A stretch of 64,000 bases of DNA, taken from positions 1 to 64,000 of the forward strand of contig JBKBPL010000022.1 of assembly GCA_046293075.1 (NCBI GenBank). Reading direction: 5' to 3'. Position 1 is the first letter of the stretch. Every line of letters starts with the position of its first letter. The translations under genes were made by a program, and so were the position numbers. Positions 50,168-59,011 of this stretch are shown here, in pieces. The notes under the pieces are model-generated. The model worked only from the letters and a program-made list of their open reading frames with translations, made no database searches and had not been told where the DNA came from. The DNA is from Ga0077530 sp046293075. Its GTDB lineage: Bacteria > Pseudomonadota > Alphaproteobacteria > Rhizobiales > Hyphomicrobiaceae.

Positions 50168-51373
50168 TCAGGCGAAGGCGATCGGCAGCCGGCGCGGCCC
50201 GCGCACCGAGCCGTGCGACCATGTCACGTCCCCCGCAAGCCGGAACTCGGGCCGGCGGCGGAGCAGCTCCTCTATGGCCACTGTCATCTCCATGCGGGCG
50301 AGGTTCGATCCGATGCAGCGATGGATGCCGAGGCCGAAGGCGGCGTGCCGGTTCTCCTGACGGTCGATGATGACCTTGTCGGCATCGGGGAACACCGCGG
50401 GGTCCCGGTTGGCGGCCGGGAAGGACAGCATGACCATCTGGCCCTCCGCGAAGGTGCAGCCGTTGACCGTGGTCTCCTTGGCGACGAGGCGCGCCATCGT
50501 GACCGGGGCGTAGGCGCGCAGGAACTCCTCGACGGCCGTCGGGATGAGCTCGGGCTCGCGGACGAGCCGCTCACGATCGCCCGGTGTGCGCGCCAGGTGC
50601 CAGATCGAGGCGCCGATGCCGCTCCAGGTGGTGTCGATGCCGGCGACGAGCAGAAGCCTCAGGCTGCCGAGCACGTGGTTCGGCTTGAAGGGCTCGCCAT
50701 CGGGATACTTGGCCCGCATGAGGTAGCTGATCAGGTCGTCCCCGGGGGCCTCGCGTCGTGCCGCCATGTGGCCGGCGAAGTATTCCGTGATCTCATTGAG
50801 GCCGCGCTGGAGCACGGCGTCGTCGGTGGTCCCGAGCTCGAGAATTTCATGTATCCACTTGCGGAACTGATCGCCGTCGCTCTCCGGGATGCCGAGCATG
50901 GCCGCAATGACCCGGACCGGGATGTGCTGGGCGTAATCGACCGCGGCATCGCAGCCGGGCTTGTCGGCGAAGGCGTCGATCAGCTCGTTGCAGATGGCCC
51001 GGGTCTTGGGCCTCAGCTTTTCGATGGCCTGTGGTGTGAACGGTGGCAGCAGCACCATGCGCGCCGTCCGGTGGCGGGGCGGATCTGAGGTGATCGGCGG
51101 GGCACCGCCACCTTGAACTGGCTGGCTGTCGCGGATGACGACCTGGCGCGACGAGAAGTGCTCAGGATCGTACGCGATCTCGCGAATGTCGGCATAGCGG
51201 GTCGGCAGATAGGCGCCCTTGTAGCGCTCGGTGTGCGCGATCGGGCACTCGGCGCTGCGGATCTGGTCCCAGATCGGGAAAGGATCGTCGACCCACCGCG
51301 GGTCAAGGTGGTCCCAGTCCGTTAGCCAGTCAGTAACCGGAGGCCGCTCGCTCATTTGGATGCTCCCATTCAT
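50168..51373 (-). CDS. Cytochrome P450
   Basis: 401 residues; an alternative ATG at 51355 (MSERPPV) has a better ribosome site (gggag). The heme ligand is Cys in AFGLGIHRCIGSNLARME (about residue 352). The I-helix oxygen-binding motif is LLVAGIDTTWSGIG, and ExxR lies in VEEFLRAYAPVTMAR. SDPPRHRTARMVLLPPFTP is typical of soluble bacterial class I P450s. No ferredoxin or ferredoxin reductase gene is near, so redox partners are encoded elsewhere. The substrate cannot be inferred. Confidence 0.92.
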   Translation of the reverse strand: MNGSIQMSERPPVTDWLTDWDHLDPRWVDDPFPIWDQIRSAECPIAHTERYKGAYLPTRYADIREIAYDPEHFSSRQVVIRDSQPVQGGGAPPITSDPPRHRTARMVLLPPFTPQAIEKLRPKTRAICNELIDAFADKPGCDAAVDYAQHIPVRVIAAMLGIPESDGDQFRKWIHEILELGTTDDAVLQRGLNEITEYFAGHMAARREAPGDDLISYLMRAKYPDGEPFKPNHVLGSLRLLLVAGIDTTWSGIGASIWHLARTPGDRERLVREPELIPTAVEEFLRAYAPVTMARLVAKETTVNGCTFAEGQMVMLSFPAANRDPAVFPDADKVIIDRQENRHAAFGLGIHRCIGSNLARMEMTVAIEELLRRRPEFRLAGDVTWSHGSVRGPRRLPIAFA

Positions 51374-51464
51374 CCCGCCTTTTTGGGGGCATCATGGCAA
51401 ATGGTCGTGCTCCGTACCAGCATCAAAACATCGCCGCCTGGCCGCCGCGGCGCTCCCGTGCGCA

Positions 51465-51491
51465 GAAAGGGCGGGCGCCAGGGCCCGCCCC
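51465..51491 (-). terminator. Rho-independent terminator after the universal stress protein gene
   Basis: On the minus strand GGGCGGGC (51490-51483) pairs with GCCCGCCC (51476-51469), followed by TTTCT. It separates the stress-protein/ATPase unit from the P450 gene. Confidence 0.65.
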
Positions 51492-51537
51492 ATTGATCCT
51501 TGCGCACGCGAGTGCGGAGAGACGACCTGTGCCGTCT

Positions 51538-52383
51538 TCAATGGGCCATCAGGACCGGCACCGTCGCATTCTGCAGAACATGTCGCGACGCCCCGCCGAG
51601 GACGAACTCCCTGAGGCGCGAACGGCCGAAGCAGCCCATGACCAGAAGGTCGGCGCGCATGGCTGCGACCTGGGCGAGCAGCTCGGCGCCGGCATCGCCG
51701 CGTGCGCCCGGCTTCACCTGCTGCACATCGACCTTGACGCCGTGGCGGGCCAGGGTCGCGCCGATTTCCGCGCCGGCGATCTCATTCGTCGCCTCCGGCT
51801 TTGCCGGCTCCTCGACGGAGAGCACCGTAACCTCGCTCGCCTTCGTCAGAATGGGGAGCGCATCGAAGACGGCGCGCGCCGCCTCGCGGCTGTTGTTCCA
51901 AGCGACCACGACGCGCTCGCCGATCGACGTAATGTTGCCGGCCTTTGGCACGATCAGCACCGGCCGGCCGCCATCCATCGCGAGCCAATCCGGGATATCG
52001 AACATGTCGGCATAGTCCCAGTCGCTCTCCTTCTGCGCTGCGACGACGATGTCGGCTGTTCGCGCATGATCGAGTACGGCCTCGATATAGCCGGGGCGTT
52101 TCGCCTGATAGAGCCGCCATTCGCCGACCACGGGCTGGCCGCTGGTGGCCTGCTCGAAGGCACCGCGGATGCCCTCGCCGGTTTTCCGATAGGCCTCGAT
52201 CGCGCTCGCCATGGCCGTGCCGGAGATGAACGGGAACAGCGGCGATCTGGCCGGGGCAGAGGGCACGACGAAGAGCCCGACAACGTGCGAATTCGCTGGG
52301 AGTGCGAGCTGCATGGCGGCGCCCATGAGGCGTGCCACGCGGCCCTCGTTGTTGAGGTGCACCAGGATGGACTTATAGGCCAT
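51538..52383 (-). CDS. Tandem universal stress protein (two UspA domains)
   Basis: 281 residues from MAYKSILVHLNNEGRVARL at 52383. Two Usp domains: residues about 1-145 and 150-281. The second has the ATP-binding pattern MGCFGRSRLREFVLGGASRHVLQNATVPVLM (G-2x-G-9x-G-S/T); the first half ends in IPDWLAMDGGRPVLIVP and lacks a clear copy of it. Stress-related, probably cytoplasmic. It begins 58 bp after the P-type ATPase stop on the same strand, so the two likely share a transcript, and a terminator follows. Confidence 0.88.
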   Translation of the reverse strand: MAYKSILVHLNNEGRVARLMGAAMQLALPANSHVVGLFVVPSAPARSPLFPFISGTAMASAIEAYRKTGEGIRGAFEQATSGQPVVGEWRLYQAKRPGYIEAVLDHARTADIVVAAQKESDWDYADMFDIPDWLAMDGGRPVLIVPKAGNITSIGERVVVAWNNSREAARAVFDALPILTKASEVTVLSVEEPAKPEATNEIAGAEIGATLARHGVKVDVQQVKPGARGDAGAELLAQVAAMRADLLVMGCFGRSRLREFVLGGASRHVLQNATVPVLMAH

Positions 52384-52441
52384 GATGGTAGTCCCTTTCT
52401 TGCTTGGTGTGTCGATACGTGCCGCGCAGCCAGTCGCGCTT

Positions 52442-55186
52442 TCATGTGGTCCGAGCTTCAAGTCTTGTGGCGCCGGGACGCAGCGTCGGGAAGAGGGCCC
52501 GGCCGATGTGCTTCTCGATCTCAAGCACCACGAACAGGGCGACGCCCGTGCCGATGATGACGGCGCCCTCGATGAAGCCAATGTCGGTGGTCTGGAACAG
52601 GTACTGCATCCAGGGCAGGTACGTGAAGGCCAATTGCAGGCTGATGATAAACGCAATGCCGATCAGTACGGCCGGTGTCCCGAGTACCCCGCGCCAGGTG
52701 AAAGATGCGCCGTACAGGTACCGGACCGAGAAGAGGTAGAAGAGCTCGAGCACCACGATCGTGTTGACCACCATGGTCCGCGCCGTCTCGATGTCGAGGC
52801 CGCGGGACTTCGCCCAGGCGAAGATGCCGAGCGCGCACGCGGCGAAGAGGAATGACACGAATACGACGCGCCAGAGCAGGAAAGGAGACAGGATGGGGGC
52901 ATTGGGCGCGCGCGGCGGGCGCTGCATGATGTTCGGCTCTGCCGGCTCGAACGCGAGCACGAGGCCGAGGCCGACCGAGGTCACCATGTTGATCCAGAGA
53001 ATCTGGACCGGCGTGATCGGCAGCGTCATACCGGCAAGGATTGCAATGAGAACGATCAGCATCTCGCCGCCGTTCGTCGGCAGCGTCCAGCCGATCACCT
53101 TCGTGAGGTTGTCATAGACGGTGCGTCCTTCGCGCACGGCGGCCACGATCGAGGCGAAATTGTCATCGGCAAGTACCATGTCGGCGGCTTCCTTGGCCGC
53201 CTCGGTGCCGCTCTGGCCCATCGCGACACCCACATCGGCCCGCTTGAGCGCCGGGGCATCGTTGACCCCGTCTCCGGTCATCGCGATGACGTTGCCTTCG
53301 GCCTGCAGGGCCTTGACGAGACGGAGCTTGTGCTCGGGGCTTGTGCGCGCGAACACGCTCGCTTCGGCGGCAAGCCTGGGAAGGGCTGTATCGCTGACGG
53401 CGTCGAGGTCCTGACCTGTGACGACCTTGCCGGCGGCGAGGCCCAGTTCCTCCGCGATGGCGCTGGCGGTGGCCGCGTGATCGCCGGTGATCATCTTGAC
53501 CGCAACGCCGGCGCTGCGGCATTCGGCGACGGCGGCGATGGCTTCAGGGCGCGGCGGATCGATGAGACCGACAAGGCCATCGAGCCGCAGGCCCTCATCA
53601 ACATCGCCGAAATCGAGCGTGCGCTTGTCGGGCGGAAAGGGCATGGAAGCAAGCGCGAGCACACGCTGGCCCTTGCGGGCGAGGTCGTTGACGGCGTCGA
53701 GCCAGTAGGCCTTGTCGAGCGGGGCTTCGCCGCTGTCCGTCGCTTGCGTGCGGCACATGTCCAGAACCTGCTCCGGCGCGCCTTTGACGCAGGCAAAGAC
53801 CGCGCCGTCATGGCTGCGGTGAAGCGTGGCCATGTAGCGGTGCGCCGCATCGAAGGGGATCTCATCGAGCCGAGGCAAGGACTTGGCGAGTTGCTCCCGC
53901 TCGTAACCGGCCTTCAGGCCGAACGTCACGAGCGCACCTTCCATGGGATCGCCATCGACGGACCATTGACCGTCGCGCTCACGCAAGTCAGCATCATTGC
54001 ACAGGATCGCCGTGCGCGCGGCGCTCATGAGCGTCGCATCTGCTGTTGGGTCGGCTTCGCTGCCGTCGAGGCTGAAGCCCCCCTTGGGCGCATAGCCAAC
54101 ACCGCCGACGTCATAGGTGCGTTCGGAAAGAACAATGCGCGTCACGGTCATCTCGTTGCGCGTGAGCGTGCCCGTCTTGTCGGAGCAGATGGTCGACACC
54201 GAGCCGAGCGTCTCGACGGCGGGCAGGTGACGGATGATCGCGTTGCGCGAGGCCATGCGCTGCACGCCGATCGCGAGCGTGATGGTCATCACCGCTGGCA
54301 GGCCTTCCGGCACCGCGGACACGGCCATGCTGACGACGGCGAGGAACGCAAGATCGAGCGCGAAGCCGCGGGCAAAAACGGCAAAGGCGAACGTGACCGC
54401 GCAGATTACGAGGATGGCGACGGTGAGCTGGCGCGCGAACAGATTGATTTGCCGGATGAGCGGCGTCTCCAGTTGCTCGACGCGGCTCAGAAGGGCGCTG
54501 ATGCGTCCAATTTCGGAGTTCGGTCCGGTTGCGACGACGACGCCCGCACCCTGGCCAGCCGTGACGAGCGTACCCGAGTAGGCCATGGAGCGGCGGTCGC
54601 CGAGCGCTACGGTCTCCCCCGACGGCTCCGTGTCCTTGGTCACGGCGACCGATTCCCCTGTCAGGATCGCCTCGTCGATGCGCAGATTGCGTGCCTTGAT
54701 GAGGCGGACGTCGGCGGTGACGCGGTCGCCGGCCTCGAGCAGCAGGATGTCGCCGGGTACGAGGTGTGCGGCATCGATCGTCATGCGGCGGCCAGCACGC
54801 AGGACCGAGGCGTGCGGGCTGATCATGTCGCGGATGGACTCAAGTGCGGCCTCGGCCTTGCTCTCCTGAATGACGCCGATCACGGCGTTGATGATCACCA
54901 CCGCAAGGATCACGGCCGTATCGACGTAGTGCTCGAGCAGCGTCGTGATCGCGGCGGCGGCGATCAGCACGTAGATCAGCAGGTTGTCGAACTGCTTGAG
55001 AAAGCGCTGCAGCAAGGTCTTCCGAGCGGCGACCGGTAGTGCATTGGGGCCATGGCGTTCGAGGCGCGCGGCGGCCTCCTCGACGGTGAGGCCATCGCGC
55101 TGACTGGCGAGGGCGGCGATCGCCGCTTCAGCGCTCAGTGCGTGCCAGACCTTGTCGGGCAGAGGGGGGGGGTGTTGGTCCGGCAT
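52442..55186 (-). CDS. P-type cation-transporting ATPase (P2, SERCA/PMR-like)
   Basis: 914 residues from MPDQHPPPLPDKVW at 55186, behind atgggag. Cation_ATPase_N, actuator LTGESVAVTKD, M4 PEGLPAVMTITLAIG, phosphorylation motif CSDKTGTLTRNE (about 335), KGAPEQVLDMC, MTGDGVNDAPALKRADVGVAMG (about 633-654) and ten helices are present. M5 keeps the N-x-x-E pattern (LPTNGGEML), but M6 reads ILWINMVTSVGLG where SERCA has N-L-V-T-D; the calcium-coordinating Asp is a Ser. The ion is therefore uncertain (Ca2+, Mn2+ or a monovalent cation). A universal stress protein is co-transcribed. Confidence 0.9.
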   Translation of the reverse strand: MPDQHPPPLPDKVWHALSAEAAIAALASQRDGLTVEEAAARLERHGPNALPVAARKTLLQRFLKQFDNLLIYVLIAAAAITTLLEHYVDTAVILAVVIINAVIGVIQESKAEAALESIRDMISPHASVLRAGRRMTIDAAHLVPGDILLLEAGDRVTADVRLIKARNLRIDEAILTGESVAVTKDTEPSGETVALGDRRSMAYSGTLVTAGQGAGVVVATGPNSEIGRISALLSRVEQLETPLIRQINLFARQLTVAILVICAVTFAFAVFARGFALDLAFLAVVSMAVSAVPEGLPAVMTITLAIGVQRMASRNAIIRHLPAVETLGSVSTICSDKTGTLTRNEMTVTRIVLSERTYDVGGVGYAPKGGFSLDGSEADPTADATLMSAARTAILCNDADLRERDGQWSVDGDPMEGALVTFGLKAGYEREQLAKSLPRLDEIPFDAAHRYMATLHRSHDGAVFACVKGAPEQVLDMCRTQATDSGEAPLDKAYWLDAVNDLARKGQRVLALASMPFPPDKRTLDFGDVDEGLRLDGLVGLIDPPRPEAIAAVAECRSAGVAVKMITGDHAATASAIAEELGLAAGKVVTGQDLDAVSDTALPRLAAEASVFARTSPEHKLRLVKALQAEGNVIAMTGDGVNDAPALKRADVGVAMGQSGTEAAKEAADMVLADDNFASIVAAVREGRTVYDNLTKVIGWTLPTNGGEMLIVLIAILAGMTLPITPVQILWINMVTSVGLGLVLAFEPAEPNIMQRPPRAPNAPILSPFLLWRVVFVSFLFAACALGIFAWAKSRGLDIETARTMVVNTIVVLELFYLFSVRYLYGASFTWRGVLGTPAVLIGIAFIISLQLAFTYLPWMQYLFQTTDIGFIEGAVIIGTGVALFVVLEIEKHIGRALFPTLRPGATRLEARTT

Positions 55187-55353
55187 TCGGGCTCCCATGA
55201 TCATGCCAGGATTGGGGTTGATCTCGTGGCCTGGAAGGCACCCGGGCGGATCTTGGCGATCCACGTCGCCGCGCACGGCCCATCGTATAAGCCGACTTGA
55301 ATACGTTTTCTGCAGGACCAGGGCGTTGCGATGGATCAATGACGGGTTGACCG

Positions 55354-55998
55354 TCAGCCGCGGCGCCGGCCGAGGGCTGCGGCCTCGCGGGACAGCGCAG
55401 CGATGTCCGTGAAGCGGCCCGCGTCGAGGTCGTCGGCCTTGACCATCCACGAGCCTCCGACGGCCATGACGTTGGCAATCTTCAGATAATCGGGCGCATT
55501 CGCCGGCGTGATGCCACCGGTCGGCATGACGACGAGATCATGCAGCGGTGCGAGGATGGCGCTCAGCGTCTTGATGCCGCCCGAGGCTTCGGCGGGGAAG
55601 AACTTCACGACTGGGTAGCCCGCTTCCATGGCACGCATCATCTCCGCCGGGGTTGCGGCGGCGGGGATGAAGGGCACAGGCGCTGCGAGCCCAGCCTTCA
55701 GAAGCGCGTCCGTTTGTCCGGGCGAGACGAGGAACTGGGCACCCGCTGCGACCGCTTCGTCAATATCGCGCGGTGAGCGGATGCTGCCGGCGCCGATGAT
55801 CGCGCCAGTGTCGGCGGCAGCCATGGCGCGGATCGCGGCCAGCGACTCCGGCGTGCGCAGCGTCACCTCGACGAACTTGAGGCCCGCTTCGGCCAGCACT
55901 GCGGCCGCGCGCGCGGCGCTGGCGGCTCTGCGCACGGTTAGTACTGGAATGATCGCCTGCTCACGCCAACCCGCGGCATCGGTCCTGAGTGCGGTCAT
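55354..55998 (-). CDS. eda: KDPG/KHG aldolase
   Basis: 214 residues. Cleaves 2-keto-3-deoxy-6-phosphogluconate to pyruvate and glyceraldehyde-3-phosphate (Entner-Doudoroff). Catalytic Glu in KFVEVTLRTPESL (about 40-52), GAGSIRSPRDIDEAVAAGAQFLVSPG, and the Schiff-base Lys in YPVVKFFPAEASGG (about 128-141) followed by LVVMPTGGITPAN. Its ATG overlaps the kdgK stop (ATGA at 55998-55995), so kinase and aldolase are co-translated. Confidence 0.94.
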   Translation of the reverse strand: MTALRTDAAGWREQAIIPVLTVRRAASAARAAAVLAEAGLKFVEVTLRTPESLAAIRAMAAADTGAIIGAGSIRSPRDIDEAVAAGAQFLVSPGQTDALLKAGLAAPVPFIPAAATPAEMMRAMEAGYPVVKFFPAEASGGIKTLSAILAPLHDLVVMPTGGITPANAPDYLKIANVMAVGGSWMVKADDLDAGRFTDIAALSREAAALGRRRG

Positions 55999-56936
55999 GG
56001 CGCGGCCCCCTTCATGGCGCGGCGGACTTCCTCCGCTGTTGGGATCGGCTCAACGGCGCCAAAGCCTTCCGTCGAGAGGGCGGCGGCAACAGTGGCGTAT
56101 TTGCCGGCGGTCGCGAGGTCGTCGCCGGCCAGCACGCGCGCGACAAAGGCACCACCGAACGTGTCGCCCGCGCCTGTGGCATCCACCGGCTTGCAGGGGT
56201 GCGGCGCGATCCTGATCCGCTGCTCCCGATCGGCGACGATCGCGCCGTCCGCGCCAAGCTTGAGAGCCACGATGCGCGCGCCCCGCGACAGGCAGAAATC
56301 GACGAGCGCGTCAGGGTCGGTGACGCCGGTGATGACAACGACGTCGTCGTAGCTCGGCAGGCAGATGTCGGAAAGACCAATGACGTCGCTCATCACAGCC
56401 CGCGCCCTGTCCTTCGACCAGAGCCTCAGGCGCAGGTTCGTATCGAACGACACCATGACACCGGCTGCATGTGCCGCCTCGATGGCCGCATAGCACGTGT
56501 CGGCGGCGGAGGTGGAAATGGCGAAGGAAATGCCTGAAACGTGCAACAGGCGGGCACTGCGCACCATGCCGAGCGGCAACTGTGCGGGGTGCACGCAGCT
56601 TGCGGCAGAGCCCGTTCGGAAAAACGAGAACTGATGGCCGCTTTCGCTGTGGGTCACGAAGTAGATGCCCGTGAAGGCGTGCGGGTCGCTCTCCACGGCG
56701 CTCGCATCAATGCCTTCGCGCGCCCAAAGATCGCGCAGCATCTGGCCGTACACATCATCGCCGAGGCGGGTGAAGACCGCAGCCTTTGCACCCTGCCGCG
56801 CGGCGGCTATGGCGAAGTTCGACGTGTCCCCGCCGAAGCCTTGCAGATAGTTCCGTGAGCCCGGCCCGCCCGACTGGTTGAACTCCACCAAAGGCTCGCC
56901 GATCGCGAGAATGTCAGGCTTGCGCGCGGCGTTCAT
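55995..56936 (-). CDS. kdgK: PfkB-family sugar kinase, probable 2-keto-3-deoxygluconate kinase
   Basis: 313 residues. PfkB fold: GEPLVEFNQSGG near the N-terminus, GFGGDTSNFAIAAARQGAKAAVFTRLGDD (about 28-56), and the C-terminal DATGAGDTFGGAFVARVLAG with the catalytic Asp and anion hole. DKRARAVM-like and SYDDVVVITGV regions fit KdgK. Direct translational coupling to eda argues strongly for 2-keto-3-deoxygluconate phosphorylation. Route: sugar acid to KDG to KDPG to pyruvate plus triose phosphate. Confidence 0.88.
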   Translation of the reverse strand: MNAARKPDILAIGEPLVEFNQSGGPGSRNYLQGFGGDTSNFAIAAARQGAKAAVFTRLGDDVYGQMLRDLWAREGIDASAVESDPHAFTGIYFVTHSESGHQFSFFRTGSAASCVHPAQLPLGMVRSARLLHVSGISFAISTSAADTCYAAIEAAHAAGVMVSFDTNLRLRLWSKDRARAVMSDVIGLSDICLPSYDDVVVITGVTDPDALVDFCLSRGARIVALKLGADGAIVADREQRIRIAPHPCKPVDATGAGDTFGGAFVARVLAGDDLATAGKYATVAAALSTEGFGAVEPIPTAEEVRRAMKGAAP

Positions 56937-56964
56937 GCGGTAGCCCCCCGTCGCCGTCCCACGG

Positions 56965-58014
56965 TCAGCGCTTCGGCAAACCCTCCGGCTCGGGTCCGAT
57001 GCGCACCTGGCGCTTGCCGAAGTTCTCGCCTCTCAGCAGGCCGATGAATGCCTCCGGCGCCTTGGCGATGCCGCCATCGACAATGTCCTCCCGGTACTTG
57101 AGCTTGCCCGTGCGGACCCAGTTCCCGAGCCGCGCCATGGCGAATGGGAAACGTGTCAGAAAATCGGACACGATGAAGCCGCGCGACGTCACGCGCCGGC
57201 CCACGAAGAAGCCTGGCGTGCGCGGTCCCATCTCGGTCTCGGTCGAATTGTATTGCGAGATCGCACCGCAAATCGCCACGCGCGCCCAGAAGTTGATGTT
57301 GGCGACCACCGCATCGGTGACCGGCCCGCCGACATTGTCGAAATAGACGTCCACGCCATCGGGACAGGCGGCCTTGATTGCCGCCGCGAGGTCGCCGCCG
57401 GCCTTGTAGTCGACGCACGCGTCGAAGCCGAGCTCGTCCTTGACGAACGCGCATTTCTTGGGGCCGCCGGCGATGCCGACGGCGCGGCAGCCTGCGAACT
57501 TGGCGAGCTGGCCGACCACCTGCCCCACGGCGCCCGAGGCGGCCGAAACGACGACCGTGTCGCCAGGCTTGGGCTGGCCAATCTCGAAAAGGCCGAAGTA
57601 GGCGGTCAGCCCCGGCATGCCGAGAACGCCGTTCGCGGTTGAGATCGGCGCCAGCGCGGGGTCGATCTTGCGCGCGCCGCCGCTGCTCACGGCGTACTCC
57701 TGCCAGCCGAGCCGCTCCTCGACGATATCGCCGACCTTGAAGTGGGGATTGTTCGACTTCACGACCTCGCCGACGATCCCGCCGGGCATGACTTCGCCAA
57801 TCTGGACGACGGGGGCGTAGGAGACCACGTCCCGCATCCGCCCGCGCATGTAGGGGTCGAGCGAGAGATAGATGGCGCGAACGAGGATCTGGCCCGGACC
57901 GGGCTCGGGCACCGGCACCTCCTCGATCCGGAAATCCTGGCCCGAAGGCTCGCCGTCCGGGCGGTTCGCGAGGACGACGCGGCGCTGGGTCTTGGGGATG
58001 CTCGGCGTGGTCAT
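56965..58014 (-). CDS. NADP-dependent zinc-independent MDR oxidoreductase (CurA/YfmJ-like)
   Basis: 349 residues from MTTPSIPKTQRRVVLANRP at 58014. Medium-chain reductase of the leukotriene-B4 dehydrogenase/CurA group, which reduces alpha,beta-unsaturated ketones or aldehydes. SLDPYMRGRMRD (about 55-66), VVSAASGAVGQVVGQLAKFAGCRAVGIAGG (Rossmann), YFDNVGGPVTDAVVANINFWARV and GAISQYN are family marks. There are no zinc ligands. It begins the run that leads to kdgK and may act on a keto or enal intermediate, which is inference. Confidence 0.85.
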   Translation of the reverse strand: MTTPSIPKTQRRVVLANRPDGEPSGQDFRIEEVPVPEPGPGQILVRAIYLSLDPYMRGRMRDVVSYAPVVQIGEVMPGGIVGEVVKSNNPHFKVGDIVEERLGWQEYAVSSGGARKIDPALAPISTANGVLGMPGLTAYFGLFEIGQPKPGDTVVVSAASGAVGQVVGQLAKFAGCRAVGIAGGPKKCAFVKDELGFDACVDYKAGGDLAAAIKAACPDGVDVYFDNVGGPVTDAVVANINFWARVAICGAISQYNSTETEMGPRTPGFFVGRRVTSRGFIVSDFLTRFPFAMARLGNWVRTGKLKYREDIVDGGIAKAPEAFIGLLRGENFGKRQVRIGPEPEGLPKR

Positions 58015-58100
58015 GGGCGCGTGTTCCTCAGGGCGTGCAGCTGTTCTGCTTCTAGCAGATAGGGTGTATAATGACAAATAATGGCCGTGCCGCGCTGCGG

Positions 58101-58985
58101 TCAGGTGAGGGCGCCAATCCGGCGCAGCACGCTGGCGACCTCCTCCTGGCCTTGCGCCGAGAGGGGCGCCTGCGGCGGCAGTGGATCGCCGGCGTCATAT
58201 CCCTGCAGCTTCAAGGCGCCCTTGATGCAGGCGGCGAGATTGTACTTGGCGAAGGCCTGGTTGAGCATCCAGAGGTCGCGCTGAAGCGCCATGGCGGCGG
58301 TCCAATCGCCCTTTCGGCACAGGTCATACAGTGCCACAGACTGGCGGGCGGCGACGCAGGCTGGGCCGGCCATCCACCCGACGCCGCCAATCAGCATGAC
58401 CGCGGCCGGAATATGGGCCGAGGCCGCGAACACCTTCATGTCAGCCCCGACAAGATTGAGGATCGAGAGCAGGCGTCCGGTGTTGCTCGAGGCGTCCTTG
58501 ATGTAGCCGATGTTCGGCACTTTCGCGAGGCGCGCGATGGCCGCCAGCGTCAGATCGGAGCGCTGGAAATTCGGGTTGGTGTAGAGCACCACCGGGAGAC
58601 GCACGGACTCGGCGATCGCGGTGAAGTAGCGAACGACACCCTCGTCGTCGATCGGAAAGTACGCCTCGAGGATGGCGAGGATGCCGTCGACGCCGAGTTT
58701 CTCCCAGGCGCGCGCCTGCGCGACCGCATCACCGATCGTCGTCGCGGCGACGCCGGCGACAACCGGCACGCGCCGAGCCGCAGCGGTCACGACCGTCTCC
58801 ACGACATCGCGCCTCTTGGCGACGTCCAGATAGGCGAACTCGCCCGTTGAGCCGAGGGGCGTCAGGCCGTGCACCCCTTGCCCGATCAGGTCGTCGCAGA
58901 GGCGCGCGAGCACGTCGCGGTTGATGCCGCCGTCCGCCATGGTCGGCGTGGCGAGATAAGGAAAGACGCCATGAAAGCCGGTCAC
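58101..58985 (-). CDS. Dihydrodipicolinate-synthase-family lyase
   Basis: 294 residues. Class I pyruvate lyase fold: GLTPLGSTGEFAYL (about 38-51), Tyr in LPVVLYTNPNFQR (about 135), Schiff-base Lys in IGYIKDASSNTGRL (about 163), and GVGWMAGPACVAARQ. It lacks lysine-pathway context, and sits beside kdgK-eda and an FAH-family hydrolase, so a sugar-acid aldolase or dehydratase role is more likely than dapA. The exact substrate is unknown. Confidence 0.82.
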   Translation of the reverse strand: MTGFHGVFPYLATPTMADGGINRDVLARLCDDLIGQGVHGLTPLGSTGEFAYLDVAKRRDVVETVVTAAARRVPVVAGVAATTIGDAVAQARAWEKLGVDGILAILEAYFPIDDEGVVRYFTAIAESVRLPVVLYTNPNFQRSDLTLAAIARLAKVPNIGYIKDASSNTGRLLSILNLVGADMKVFAASAHIPAAVMLIGGVGWMAGPACVAARQSVALYDLCRKGDWTAAMALQRDLWMLNQAFAKYNLAACIKGALKLQGYDAGDPLPPQAPLSAQGQEEVASVLRRIGALT

Positions 58986-59011
58986 GCCACTATTATCCTC
59001 TCGCCCGGATG

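Noticed and set aside
51465..51491. The GC palindrome as an operator of the P450 gene
   Set aside because: The T-run on the minus strand right after the stress-protein stop fits a terminator better.
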